A stretch of 64,000 nucleotides of DNA, taken from the NCBI GenBank assembly GCA_036936605.1, contig JAUPFV010000002.1, positions 334,899,215 through 334,963,214 on the forward strand, in the 5' to 3' direction. Of this stretch, positions 10,384 through 23,575 are shown in pieces. Numbering within the stretch: the stretch's first letter is position 1; every line of letters starts with the position of its first letter. The notes under the pieces are model-generated. The model was not told where the DNA came from. It saw nothing but the letters and a program-made list of their open reading frames with translations, and did no database searches. This stretch comes from Limnanthes douglasii subsp. nivea (lineage: Eukaryota; Streptophyta; Magnoliopsida; Brassicales; Limnanthaceae). The position numbers and the translations under genes are program-made.

Positions 10384-10466
10384 AACTAATGATGTTGGAT
10401 TGAGATTATCTACCGGGGCATAAGAACTAATGATGTTGGATTGAGATTATCTACCGGGGCATAAGA
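10384..10466. repeat. 41-bp tandem duplication
   Basis: The unit beginning AACTAATGATGTTGGATTGA and ending CCGGGGCATAAG occurs twice with a 41-bp period and no mismatch seen. It starts exactly where homology to copy 2 (62175) ends. Confidence 0.9.
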
Positions 10467-13420
10467 GTGTTCCGAGGAACCCACGAAATTATAGTATATA
10501 CTATAATAAACATTCCTAAATTCTAAAGTGCTCTTCTCTCAGTGGAAAAACCTGAGCCAGGAACCCTACGGTCGAGGTTTCAAACCTCAAGGAAAACTTC
10601 CAACCTTTTATTTAAGGTTAAAATGGAAACACTTTTATATTTAAACTTTCATTTTCAATAATATATATTTAATTCTTTATTTTTTTTAAATTTTTAAAAA
10701 TGGAATTTATTTTTTTAAATTTTTTAAAATTTATTTTTAATAATATATATTTAATTTTTTTTAAACTCTTATTTTCGATATATATTTTAAGATAATAACG
10801 TTATAATTAGGTGTGATAAATGTTAAAACGAGGAAAGGAATGACTACTCTAAAACATTTACATAGAAAAGTAAGTTAATAAATATAAATAGAGTTAACTT
10901 AAACTACCCGTGTCTTAGAAAATTCAAGAGGTTGCTTTAAATCTTTTTCATGTATATTTTTTTTGCTAATAACAATAACCTAATTTCAACACTAGCTAAG
11001 TAAGTTAAATTCGAGTAAATTATAATTTGAACTTCAAAAGAATTTTTTTTAATCCAACACTTTCAAGAACATTGATATATCATAGATTTGTCGTCTTTGG
11101 ACTCCTACAGATCTTAAGAAAATGAAATACGTGTCAAGATACACACATTATACGAAGATAAGTAAAAAACGACTAGGATAAAAAGACCGAAATGTGAGGC
11201 AGCATCGTCAAGCCCGATAACTTTGGTGTGGTTATGATTATAGATTGACAAAATACTAAAGAAAATAACCAATACATAAGGGATTCATGAATACAAAAAA
11301 CACTAGTTAACCAAACAAACCAAAAAAAAACATACTTAGTGCAAAAAAAATATTATATTTTCTATATTTCGTTCTTGGACGATAACCAGGACCCCATAGG
11401 GATCAAATCCTGGCTACGCCACTGCATAAGCTTTGATGATACCGTGTAGTTCAAACTTGATATCAAATTCTCTTGGTTATATTGACCATTTTGGTCAGTC
11501 AGCCAGATATGTATGGCTTATATATATATAATATTTTTAATGCATGTATTTTTTATATGTGGTTGTAAATATGACTTCATATTTCTTGTTGTTAAAACTA
11601 AAGCTAGAGATAAGTTTTCCAGATTGTATGTAACACGTTTCATCATCTACAATGATTTTAGTCAGATAATATAATGCGTTGAGGGTATTCTTTTTTCTGT
11701 AACTAGCGCTCTGCTAACTGCGTAATCATATACATCTAGATATTGCTTTGGGATATCTTTACTTTTTATGAACAGTGCATCTCGTTTTGGAGTTAGTTGA
11801 ACAACCCAATCCCTTTTGAGAGTTCAAAAAATAAGAAGTTTAATCTGAAGATCAAGAAATTAATATGTTGTTCTGTTAGCCTTCATGTCAATATATGGAT
11901 ATCTTTGATGTTGGTAAGTTACACTTGATATCTTAAACCTAGATGGTATGACTTTATAACAGTGAAACTGGATCATCCAAACACGTCTTATTGAGATATG
12001 TAAATTCTATGCTCATACGTCATTTACTATTTTTATTTTTTTTACCATTTAGACTTGTTATCCAAATTTAGTATAAGGCTTCTCACATAGGAATTATTTT
12101 TTTTAAGCTGATCCATCTTAACTACAACAATTTTAGCCTTTTCAAAAAATGGTCTTAGATTATACCTAATAAACCCAAATTATTTCCTATGTATAACTAG
12201 TGCCTCATCACTTCAGGGAGCACTAAAGTGAGATCTTGTATAGACCATCAAAAACATCCGAATTCCATATATAAATAGAAGATTCGTTTGTAAATTTGTA
12301 GGTCTCTCGTGACGTGAATGATTGCATTTGCTCTCACATTTGCAATGTTTTATTATATCTTTAGTGTGACCATGTGAGAGACATCCCTTGGTCATTTATG
12401 TAATCTAGAATGATCAAAACCTCTAGTGTTTGCTACTTTTTAGTGTAGGTGAAGTATAATGGCATTCTATGGTAATTCTTGTTTCTTTCTTTTGATGTTG
12501 ATCCAACTATTGATCACGTAATGAAGGTACTGACAGACTATTGTAAATTACATTCATGTGGGAGTGCAATTTTTTCTCTATTACTCATTTGGCTCTTTCT
12601 CTTTGGAGTAAGATGGTAACTCTTATTTCTAGGTATCACATCGTATTTACAATGTTTTTTGTATCAATATATAACATATAGTTTATTGATAAAAATTTTG
12701 GAGCCTAATGTTGCATATTAGAGTTTTGTTTAATAATATCTCTTCCATAATTATAGTTAAACAATATAACAATTATGTATTGCTAGATATTTTAGGAGCG
12801 ACGCCTTATTAATATGCGGGTTGACTCACGATTGTGGTGTTTTCTTAGACTCTTTTGATGTGGAGTTCTCGACGTGAGAATGATATGATGCATGATTACA
12901 TATGGAAAATGACTTATAATGGTTATTTGACCCTAGAGACCATTGTGCATTATAATTGGTTCTTGCTACAATTGATAATATAAAACAAGTTCACATTTCA
13001 GATGCAAATCCACCATTATACGAATTATCATGACCTATTTGAAATAAAAAAGTCTCAAACCATCTCACTCCTGATTTTGATTAAAAAATCATATATCAAT
13101 CTAAAATTAATTTTTTCATTAATCATAATTTACAAAATCATAATTTTTATAGCATAAGTATAGTTAACTAAATTTATTTTTTTCAGAATTTATATGTAAA
13201 AAAAATTAATTTTTCATCCTTTAATATTTTAATTACATTTTAATATATGAATTTATATATCACACTCTAGATATTTAAACTTAAATTTTATTTATAATTT
13301 ATTTTTAAATTGTTTTATTTCAAAAAAGGGAGTCTTACTAATAAAGACCCATTTAACAAACTTGTTACGATAAATACCTAAATTTTTTTAATGGATTTTA
13401 TACCTTAAATACCCTTCTAT
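10467..13420. other. AT-rich intergenic stretch, no gene recognised
   Basis: No protein homology is recognised on either strand. Short pieces such as 10555-10600 (GGTTTCAAACC) and 11400-11425 (ATCAAATCCTGGCTACGCC) resemble tRNA/SINE B-box sequence, but no complete SINE can be outlined. TA runs occur near 11519-11530. Open stretches are short and compositionally random. Confidence 0.6.
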
Positions 13421-13436
13421 ATAGAATACATGAACC

Positions 13437-13600
13437 AACTTCTCTTTCTTTGTTTTTTAATTTTAATTTTTAAAGGTTCGTATCTTTTAAACTGTAACTC
13501 GGAAAAAGAGTCCGAAAATACCATTGGTTTTGTTTTTTTAAGACAAACAAAACTAGTACCATTCATGACATGTTTTGAAAAAATATATATTTTACACACG
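13437..13600 (+). repeat. Left flanking direct repeat of the minisatellite
   Basis: This block, with GTATCTTTTAAACTGTAACT, a CGGAAAAAGA stretch and TTAAGACAAACAAAACTAGT, recurs diverged at about 13925-14075 in the same orientation. The pair encloses the minisatellite. Confidence 0.75.
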
Positions 13601-13616
13601 TTTCTCAGTTATATGG

Positions 13617-13930
13617 TTTCGCATCTAGTTACTGATTTCGCATCAATCAAAATAAAGAAGGTTTAGCATCTATCAAAATAAATAAAGAAGGTTTAACATC
13701 TATCAAAATAAAAAAGTCTAGCATCTATCAAAATAAATAAAAAAGGTTTAGCATCTATCAAAATAAATAAAGAAGGTTTAGCATCTATGAAAATATATAT
13801 ATAAAAAGTTTTGCATCTATCAAAATAAATAAGGTTTCGCATCTATAAAAATAAATAAAGAAGGTTTAGCATCTATCAAAATAGAATAAAGAAGATTTCG
13901 CATCTATCAAAATAAAGAAGTTCCGCATCT
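13617..13930 (+). repeat. ~30-bp minisatellite, about ten units
   Basis: Units follow GTTTAGCATCTATCAAAATAAATAAAGAAG with variants (GTTTCGCATC, TTTTGCATC) and lengths of 26-33 bp. Boundaries are clear because GCATCTAT recurs in nearly every unit. Confidence 0.9.
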
Positions 13931-14075
13931 TCTTTGTTTACCTTTTAAATTTAAATTTTTTAAAAGTCTGTATCTTTTAAACCATAACTCGGAAAAAAAA
14001 AACTGAAACTACCGTTGGTTTTGTTTTTTTAAGACGAACAAAACTAGTACCACTCTTGATATGTCTTTTTTAAAA
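13925..14075 (+). repeat. Right flanking direct repeat of the minisatellite
   Basis: The direct partner of 13437-13600 has GTATCTTTTAAACCATAACT and TTAAGACGAACAAAACTAGT. It shows roughly one substitution per ten bases. Confidence 0.75.
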
Positions 14076-14085
14076 TATTTTTGCG

Positions 14086-15229
14086 CATCTATTTGTATTA
14101 GCGTTTCACGTCTACTGTATTAACGTTTTGCATCTCCTTCCATAAGTTCAGCGTTCAAATATATCCAGATTCTGATAAATTGAATAAAGATTGGAGGGAT
14201 TAATAACTACCGGAAAGCTCAAGCAACTAACATATATCATCTCTTCATTCCTCTCTTCGTCGCCAAGTAGAATCTTGGTGTGTGTATATACACTCATTTT
14301 TTCCATTTTGTTTTTACAGTTTATAGGTTTACGCTTTCCGATTAAGTGTTTTTTGTTTGAATTTAGGTCATCGATTTCAGGACGGAAACCGGATGATCAG
14401 ATTTACGTCGATGAAGCTTGTTTTCATGTTCATAAGGTACGCCTCGTTATCTGATTTATGCCAAATTTGCATCGTTAATTTAAAGTAAATCAATGGAAAA
14501 TAGATAATGCAGTAAGATAATTATGAAGAAAGTCAATTTCTGTTGGGTTTTAACTTAATTGGAGAGATAAAGGAAGAATTTAATGGATAAGAAGGAAGAG
14601 AGAGAAGAAATGGAGGTAGGGTGTTAAAAACTTTTATATAGATGAGGAGGGGTATTTAGGGTATTAGTGGGTTGGTAAATATTTAACTAAAATAGTTCTT
14701 TCTTAGAGAATAAAAATATGGATCTTGAATGGATAATAGTTTGGATTTTGGGTCAAATGGTACTTTACTCTTTAAAAAATTCTATAGCCGTATTATATTG
14801 GTGCATTACAATTTTAATTTAAAATTTTGAAACTCTATTTCACAACCTTTAATATTGTAAATCAAATAAAATTTTAATTTTTACTAATTTTGAAATATGT
14901 TTCATTTAGACTACAAAGTTTTCTTTAGTTTATATATATATATATATATAAATTAATTATGATATCTTATATATAAAAGATATATAATATAAAGTAAATA
15001 ATATATGGTAAAGAAAGACATATAATTGTCTCGTTTTACATTATTAGATAATATTTAATCTAAGTTGAATCTAATATTCTAGTCTGAGTATCTTTGATAT
15101 AAGTTCTCTACGAAGACGACAGGTGGATCTACGAAGACGACAGGTGGATCGGTTACAGGAGTATATATATACTTACAGGAGTCACACGGCACAACAAACT
15201 CGTCTACAACTACGGTTCTTATAACTTAT
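14086..15229. other. Mostly non-coding; one weak exon-like piece
   Basis: At 14368-14436 the plus strand reads SISGRKPDDQIYVDEACFHV and then a GTACGC donor-like site, so it may be one exon of an unknown gene. The rest is AT-rich. At 15107-15150 a 21-bp unit (CTACGAAGACGACAGGTGGA) is tandemly duplicated, followed by TATATATAC and ACAGGAGT repeats. No promoter can be assigned with confidence. Confidence 0.4.
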
Positions 15230-15289
15230 TACTTGAAGTTTATAAAACCAAAGAAGAGTTTTCATTTAAATTTTGAGTTTTCTAGAACT

Positions 15290-16119
15290 ATGAAAAATGG
15301 GTTTCAAATACAGACACGGAGAAATAAAGGAGTGACCCATCGTTACTTCGAATGGGATCAGGTAACACCTCTCTCCGTATATATATTCTTATATTTTTTT
15401 TACATTTTTACATTTTTACATTTTGATTAGATTATTTGTTGATACACTTTAGTATAAGCAAGTCCATAGATGAGTTTATATTCTGTCCATTCATATAAAA
15501 CAATGGGTGTGATTTCTCCACAATTTAATCCCTCCTAATTTCTACAGAATATTCAAGGATTTATGTGGGATGAGGACAACTTGAACTTGCAGTGCATTCC
15601 CAGATGCAAAAGATATATATGGGTAAGATTTAGTTTTCTACATATTGGTAAGCATCCAGTTTTGAGTCTACAAAGCAATTAATCTGGATCATGAATGTGA
15701 TCGGACATTCCACAATAAAGTATTTTCAAAAGTTTATCAATTTGGTTTGGCCAAATCCTTTTGAGGTTGCATGCTTAAAATTCTAATTCGAATTCACATG
15801 TATGCATGTATAAATTCTGGTTTTGGATCTCCATCCAACATATTAATGTCTACTACAAAACTTGTATGATCGATCCGATATTTTGAGCTGAAATATGATA
15901 ATCTTTAACTTAACTATTAATAATTTTGAATTATTTTGGTTTCGTTGATAGGTTGAATGTACAATATCCAGAGATAATGGATCATTATCCAAAATACATA
16001 AATATAATAGTTTTGTCACATATAAATATAATCTTATATTATTTTCATTTTCTCTTTCTTTTGAGAACAGACCTGGGCATGGAATGTGGACAACACAAGC
16101 TGTGACTGGGAACCCATTT
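15290..16119 (+). other. Three exon-like blocks of an unknown gene
   Basis: Possible exons are 15290-15360 (contains TRRNKGVTHRYFEWDQ, then a GT), about 15548-15621 (GFMWDEDNLNLQCIPRCKRY, then GTAAG) and about 16071-16119 (after a cag: TWAWNVDNTSCDWEP, then GTAAGT). Splice-like borders and tryptophan/cysteine-rich content suggest former coding sequence. I do not recognise the protein. The blocks lie immediately upstream of the GDH-derived exons in the same orientation and may form one mosaic transcript unit with them. The open frames are short, so this is tentative. Confidence 0.35.
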
Positions 16120-16740
<621 letters not shown>

Positions 16741-18499
16741 AATTCGATTTTAACTATGGATTTGACTGATTGCACTACCTTAATGAAAATCTAAACTAAA
16801 ATTAATACAAAACTAAAATTAATACTAAGCAATTAACTAATGAAGCAGCTAATGCTCTAAACCAAATGGGATGCAAGACATTGATCCAACACGCTCTAAA
16901 TAGAATTAGTTAGAAAGTGTAACTTATGTAGCCAAGATGCGTGATACATGAACAAGATGTGTAATACTTTTCATGTTGGTTGTATTTTTTCCATACAGTG
17001 TTTGAATGTAATTTTTATAAATGTAGACTTGCAACATTCGTAGATTAATGGTCTTTTTCTTTTAATATTATTATTTGAGCTGCAATGATTTAAAGTATTT
17101 ATTGGGATGATTGAACTCCTAGTTTTCATGGTTGTATCTAGTCTGGTTAAGCTCTCATAGTTATATCATTTTAGTTTTTAGTTAAGGCCATACTATTATT
17201 TTTTTTGACAAAAAAATAATAAGGTTAGTCACTTTTACAACTTTTTTTTAGTGTGTCATTGAGCTTGGATTACTTAACTAGTAATATGATTTTTTTTTAC
17301 AAAACAATAACAAGATTAGTCACTTTTACGACTTCTTTTTTCTTGAGTGTGTCATTGAGCTTGGATTGTTTATAAGTGCATGTCATGATAGTTTTTTTAC
17401 TATATTGTTATTATTGTTATTTTTAGAAATATAGTTGTTTGTATTCACAAGTGACTCTTTTATATATATATAGTTGTGTGTGTCTTTGAAATGAGTGTTT
17501 GTATCACATAAGATGCTGAAGCAATATAATGACTAACAATAATTTCTTTTATATTTTTTAAATTAGAGGCAATATCGCTCCATGTGGCGTTGTCCAATGT
17601 AGAATTCTAATTATGGTCTCTTATAGCACACTTAGATATGATATGTCCATAATTATATTTTTACAATACTTGATTTCATATTTTCTAGCCTTGTCCTCAC
17701 AATCATACTTTTTAGTTAAGGGTTTTTGTACACTCGCACTTCCATTTCTTGAGTTCAAGGTTTTGAACATCATGCTAAATTTATTTATTAACAAAGAAAT
17801 TTCATCATTACTTACCTCATTTAATTATTCTAGGACGTGTTTAGTAGCATTCTTGAATATCATTTTTTGTATTTTGTTTGAGACATATACATCTCAAAAA
17901 TTTAGAGTGATCCTATGAGTTCAGTTAGATCTTTCTTGGTTATATATTTGGCTTAACCATTAGCAAAAATCTTATCTTTAAATCATGAGAGAATAAATTA
18001 AAGATATTCATAACGAGGTTGATTTCATTACATTTTCATTATTTAAAATACTTGATTGTTTATTCCCTTGGTTTTGCTTTGAAATCATTAATCATATTTT
18101 CATCATTCATCTTTAATGTTATGTGTATACTAGAAGTAACTCATCAATAGAGTTATTGTTGTATGACTACATGCGTATTGGATCTGTAGTTAAGTATATA
18201 TGGAAAAACTATTAAAATTCTATGAAGCGTGAACAATAACTTAGTTGAAGAGACGTCTCTTTAGTCTAACGGTTGAGACAAGTCGTAGAAGACTGGTGAC
18301 TATTGGGTCGAAAGAAATATGTGTTGGTTCAAAGTAGGTTGGCCAACGTAAGAGTTATCGAAGAAAGCTAAGAAGAAGCACCACTCTGATCTGAAGCGTT
18401 GGACTGTAGCACCTATGCCGAAGGAAAATATTCTATTTTCCTAGGACTCATATGTTAATTGAGTTTTCCTATATTAATGGAGTATGAGTTATCTTATAT
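16741..18499. other. No gene recognised; one ~85-95-bp tandem duplication
   Basis: At about 17205-17375 a unit containing TTAGTCACTTTTACNACTT and GTGTGTCATTGAGCTTGGAT occurs twice in tandem. The frame open at 17613-17918 is AT-driven and matches no family I know. At 18250-18330 TTTAGTCTAACGGTTGAGAC resembles a tRNA A box, but no convincing B box follows at SINE spacing. Confidence 0.5.
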
Positions 18500-18850
18500 G
18501 TTGATTAATGAGATTTTATGTGAGACGTCTAATGAAGAATTGGGGTTTCTCTAAACCCGTAAATTGAAAAAAAAAATATAGTTATCACATGTGTGATGTG
18601 ATACAACTGTAATTGTAGAGAGACGATTACGTTAGAAGATATTTTATGGGAGAGTGAAATAACTCTAAATATTTTGAGAGATAAGTGAGGTGATATATAA
18701 ACAATAAATGGAGTTTGTGTCTCATGTTATCTTTTATTCCCATGGATGTAGGATTTCTTCACAATCCGAACCACGTTAAATATCATCTTGTGTGTATGGT
18801 TTTATTATGATTTATGTTAGTTGTTCATTGTCTTGTACATGACAATTAGA
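18500..18850 (+). mobile_element. Possible Ty1/copia LTR fragment
   Basis: The sequence CCATGGATGTAGG, then CCGAACCACGTTAAATATC and TTGTGTG at 18740-18795 is the phrase commonly found near the end of plant copia LTRs. A leader-like GGGTTTCTCTAAACCC lies upstream. No primer-binding site, partner LTR or pol sequence is nearby, so it would be a solo or broken LTR with undefined ends. Confidence 0.4.
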
Positions 18851-21800
18851 TTGTTCTTTCGTAGGTTCATTTAATCGTATATTGGTTATTGGCATGATAG
18901 GTCGTATATTGGTTATTAATAGTTAGAAGGGTATTATAGTATTTTGGTAGATGTTTGGTACCAAATTTGGATAATCATCTTATTTGGTACCAAATATTGA
19001 TTTTGAACTAATATTGGGACTTATATGGAGTCTCCCATAATTAATTACCATATTTTAAATCTTAATTATATATAAAAAAATAATCATAAATAATAATAAA
19101 AAACAAGAATTAAATGCTTACCCATCAATTTTAAATTTTTTAACAATTAGTTGTTTTAAACCATTCTTTTTATTTTAAAAAAGTTGGAAGGTTTATTAAT
19201 TAGGTATTTGTTATTTGAAATTAATTTCTTTAAATAAGTAGATTTTGTTTGTTTAAAAAATATATTAACATATATAGATAAATATGCGTGGCTCCGCCTA
19301 TGCTTGTGAGTTTATGAAAACGATGTTTTTTTCCATTCTAAAAAAGACATGGGAAGCAATGTACATATCCGATAAAACTTCATATTATTTTTGGATGTGG
19401 TGGCCTTACAATTGGAGGTAAGTCTCCATGTTAAAGCAAAGGTTAACGAGGTTGATCGTTAACTATGCTTTTAAGATGCTGCGATAAATTTGGCGACTTT
19501 GGAAGATGCATATGCTCAAGACCAACCTAAAACTGATTTAGAAGCTTGCGAGGAGGTTAATATAGTTTTCTGAATGTATGCAGTGTTTTATTTTCTGTTA
19601 GAGAGGTGTAGGATCAAGAATCTCTTCAAGTCACGAAACAATAACATGAGGCTTAACGGTGAGACCATGAGGCAGGTTTAGTAGAGGATGGAAAATTAGG
19701 GTAAAAACGACTAAGGAGACAAGGGAAAATCTATAGGTTAACTTGATGCTCAATAAGTATGAGGCCTTCAAGAACCTGGACTTGGAATGGTTCTAGTTTT
19801 ACATCCCTCTGATTTGGAGACTTGGAGGGATTTCTTGGACTCTGGAGGCATCCCATACTGAAGTTGGGTTTGAGGAAAATGATGAAAAGAAGAACACGAT
19901 ATTGTTCCTTTATGGGAAGTTGAAAATAAAAACTAATAAGTATTCGTGGTCTTTTTTGTTTTATTTGTCAAACACCGAGACAATGCTTTTTATTTTTGTA
20001 ATTGTATTAAACACAAGTCACCACACAATAGAGAAATTTTTATATACAATGCTTTATCTTTTCTTGATATGTGCTTTCTTTTTTTATTCAATGTTCTAAA
20101 ACTCTTCATTAATGCTTGAGGTGTTTAAAGATTTTATTTTAATTTTTTGAAAGTTTTAACCTTACTTTGGTTGTCAAACCATTAATCTAAAAGAAAAATC
20201 TATCACGTATGATATAGATCAATTTAGGTTTAGTGATTGGATATTCTTAGTTTTGAACCTCGTAGGAAAATATTTGCACCCTAATATGCAATTAGTCCTT
20301 GAAGGTAATTTTTTTAATGCTTTAGATAATCAAAGATTTTTAGCTCAAGAGATTGAGCTATCCTCCACGCAGTTATGTGAGTTTTGAAATAAAAGAAAAT
20401 TATTAGTATGGTTTCGTGAAACCATAGGTCTCTTTTATATGAGGGATCATTTTTTAAGGATATAATATGATGGAGAAGCTTCAAAGCAAAATACACAGTT
20501 TGTTGTGGTATCTCGGGAATCCAATGCACATTTTCGCATGGAAGCGCGGAAGCCAACACACAGGATTTTAAGGTTTAATGATTAATTTAGTACTTTCTTT
20601 TGAGTTATTACTCAAACATAAATGTAATTGAGAAAATAATTTTTTTAAAAATATGTGCATCATTAAAAGATTCTCGTGTGATCAAGTAATTTTAAAATAA
20701 AACTAATGTCGTGTTTTTTTATGTTCGAATGATGTGGAAGTGGCAGAACCTCTTCACCCAACAATCTATAGGTACTTGCCTTGATATTTATAGCTATGGT
20801 ACATGGTAATTTCCAATTTGGACCTAGATTCCCAAGAATCTTGTACTTAATATAAAAGAACATGCCTTTGAATGGAGTATGTAATTGTACTTGATATTCT
20901 ATATTTTTCGATTAGGTCAAGCTCAACCATGCGACCTATGGTGTTTAATCCCATATTATAGTTATATATTAGGAATGAATGGAGTGTTGTTTCTTCTAGA
21001 ACTATGACATCCTTCCATATACTAAAAAGATAGTTGTTTCGATGGTGGTACTGTGTAAGGTGGTTCAGTATGCCCACAAAACATGTTGGAAAAGTGTGGC
21101 CATTTCGGGTTGTACTTTCCGGGATATAGTTGATGCCTTCTAGGATGGTTATTTTAATTAACTCGACTTGTCTCTTCTCTAGATGACAAATTTAAAAAAT
21201 AAGTATTATCATATACCCTAGGTTTGATAGAAAAATGTTAGGTGAGCATTTTGGTGTTGTAGGCCGTTGTTAGTGGTTATTGATGAGGTGAATATAGTTT
21301 TTGAGGGTAATTTCGTAACAAGTGGATTTAGTTCTTGGTAAAATTGGGAATATTATCAATAAGAAGGTCTTAAAACTAGATCTCTTAAGTTCTAAAGTTA
21401 TTTTTTAGGTTTGTTTTCTCAGTCCCCTACTAATGATGCTTTTTAGAGTATTTATAGAGTTAGATTAGGATCATGGGTCGGATTAACCAAACGGGTCATG
21501 GGTCAGACCTAATTACTTAATGAGTCATTAGTGCAAGATAGGTAACTACTTGCTTAGTCACCTTTAGTGATGTGTCCATTAGGAAAGTTCAAAAATGCTT
21601 ATTCGTATGTGGTTCAAATTTTACCAGTATTGTCCTTAGTATGATTACCAAACTACTTTCCGAATTGTTTAGTTATCTTGTATAATTTTACTCTAAAAGA
21701 TTTTTGACCCATCATATAGCCCACATTAGTCTTTAACAAAAACTTAATTTTTTGAAGACTAATTTTGAAATGCAATTATATCAAAATGTCAAATTTGATC

Positions 21801-22520
21801 AGAGGGATTCAGATTTCTTACCAAACTTGGAATTCGAATCTTTACCAAAATTAGTAATGTACTATGACGCTACACCTTCTGCAATATTATTGCTGGTTTC
21901 CGCCGCCTTTCTTTTACGAATGTCAATGGCTCACCGAGTTCTGCATTTACTCTACCCTAGGTAAAGTAGAGTAATTAACGTGTGACATTTGTATTCCCTA
22001 GACATTATCTATATGGGCTCGCAAATTCGGACGAATTCATTAGCCTTATCGAAAATGAAACCAATATTTTCAGACAGTTTTGTTAAATATGTCAAAAGAA
22101 TATCAAAACAAATAAACAATCATTAAAATACCTCTAGTACACGTGGGATAGCAAATAACTCAAATTTATAAAAAATGTTATTATCCTTGGTTCTTACTCT
22201 TTCACCTTCCAAGACCTTATCAAAATATTATATGAATAATATGTATCATAGTCAAGTTATATAAATTAAATATAGTTACTAGTGTAATATTAACTCTCTT
22301 TTTTTCCAAAAAATTAAACTGTTGTTGAATAAGCCAAAATAGCCAGAGTTTGTACAAAATGAATCTAGCTCAAATTTAGCTAGAAATTACATAGAGAAAA
22401 ATTGAGACACAAAATTAATTGCAATAAACAAATATGTAAATTTATGTTTGGAAACAATTTAATACGAAGAAGAAACGAAATATCGTGTTCCTGGGAGAAT
22501 AAGCATTCAAGCAGGTTTGA
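18851..22520. other. AT-rich stretch, no gene recognised
   Basis: No recognisable protein or element is seen on either strand. The frames open at 20314-20559 and 20847-21077 (minus) and 21752-21964 (plus) give no familiar motif. A phrase with GGTCGTATATTGGTTATT is locally duplicated near 18875-18925. GGGTCATGGGTC-like repeats at 21470-21510 could be LTR-derived, without a partner. Confidence 0.5.
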
Positions 22521-22524
22521 CTTA

Positions 22525-22648
22525 CAACAACTAGCTTGAAGAGTTGCAAGCCCATGGACAAGATGAAGAGATTTCAAGCTTTTGGTGACATCTGCATTCA
22601 GCTCAGCTTTGCTCATAGTCCGTTCGGATAGATTATTTGATCCTACAA
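22525..22648 (-). other. Orphan exon-like block, unknown gene
   Basis: On the minus strand an intron-like end TTTGTAG precedes an open frame reading GSNNLSERTMSKAELNADVT and then KSLKSLHLVHGLATLQASC. It is followed by TGTAAGTC, a plausible splice donor. The block is less AT-rich than its surroundings. I do not recognise the protein. It may be another captured exon. Confidence 0.35.
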
Positions 22649-23199
22649 TTTAGACCAAAATATATCTCAGAAGTTAGGTTGCATTCAGATGTTAGAGTAA
22701 TATACTTGCATATAAATAGAAGATGAAAACAATTGCACTAACTATTGTTGTTCAATCTTAAGTAGAAAATGTTAATTATGTCTAAAAATAATATAACTCA
22801 AAGTTGAGCATGGGAATCATATTGAGTTAAATTAAAGGTTGATCTACCTTTAAGAAAGTATTGTGTAAGCTAGTTGGCTGTAAAATTTGCTCTCTACATA
22901 AAAGCTTCAAAGATATAGTTGAAATTATTAGATTCCTACAACAGCTAACTAAGGAAGTTAAATACTAAAGAGAAATCCCATTAGCTAATGAATCAAAGAG
23001 GAGTTTAGATTCGATATCAATGTCCGCATGTTTATGACCAAGATTATTACACAAATACAATCCATCAAGCAAACTTCTAGTTTTGGCAATAATGGGAGAT
23101 TATTTCTCATAGATTTTACTACAAAAAAATCATCATAATATCATCATAATTTCTAATTAGAAAACCACCACTTGACTTTGATAAGGGCGCAAATTATTT
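22649..23199. other. No feature seen
   Basis: AT-rich sequence without recognisable coding or repeat structure. It may include the beginning of the LTR that ends at 23556. Confidence 0.4.
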
Positions 23200-23556
23200 G
23201 GGTTAGTTTCGGGTCGACAAAATCAAATAATGTAATAATGTATTTATAATAGTATGAAACCATAACTGGTGGATTAACAAATCATATGGACTTGTTTTCT
23301 AAATAATAAAAGTATGGGTAAAATAAGCATACAATAGGGTAAGAATAAAATTAAGTGGGTCACTCATACAAAATATGACCCATAACCACCACCACTATAT
23401 AAGGAAAGATTCCCATTTTGGGAGTGGGTGAAGATTTAATATAATATTTTATTTTGTCACCTTCTCTCTCTAAAATCTTGTGTTTCTCTCTCTTATCTAC
23501 TGTCATGACTTTGTCTGGTAAGAGAAATTAGGTTCCAAATATTTCTAGAACCATCA
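23200..23556 (+). mobile_element. 3' part of a Ty3/gypsy 5' LTR
   Basis: A TATA-like CTATATAAGG at 23396, pyrimidine-rich TCTCTCTCT blocks and a terminal ...CCATCA directly precede the primer-binding site at 23557. This is the expected layout of a plant gypsy 5' LTR. The LTR start and its 3' partner were not found, so the length is unknown. Confidence 0.6.
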
Positions 23557-23575
23557 TTGGCGCCGTTTGTGGGAA
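23557..23575 (+). other. Gypsy primer-binding site (tRNA-Asp type)
   Basis: TTGGCGCCGTTTGTGGGAA closely resembles the TGGCGCCGT-type primer-binding site shared by plant Tat/Athila gypsy elements. It immediately follows the LTR terminus CA. Confidence 0.75.

Larger units (their letters stand above)
5694..10405 (+). repeat. Right arm of the segmental repeat, copy 1
   Basis: The sequence is colinear with 60420-62175. Shared blocks are 5694-5866, 6692-7437 and 9466-10405. Copy 1 differs mainly by two large insertions, at 5867-6691 and about 7440-9465. Homology stops at ATGATGTTGG (near 10400 and 62170). The 7137-7412 interval, which has open stretches, is shared with 61061-61330 but resembles no protein I know. 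Confidence 0.85.

Noticed and set aside
17613..17918. 101-residue hydrophobic ORF
   Set aside because: Composition follows the AT-rich DNA, there is no recognisable motif, and no promoter or splice context supports it.
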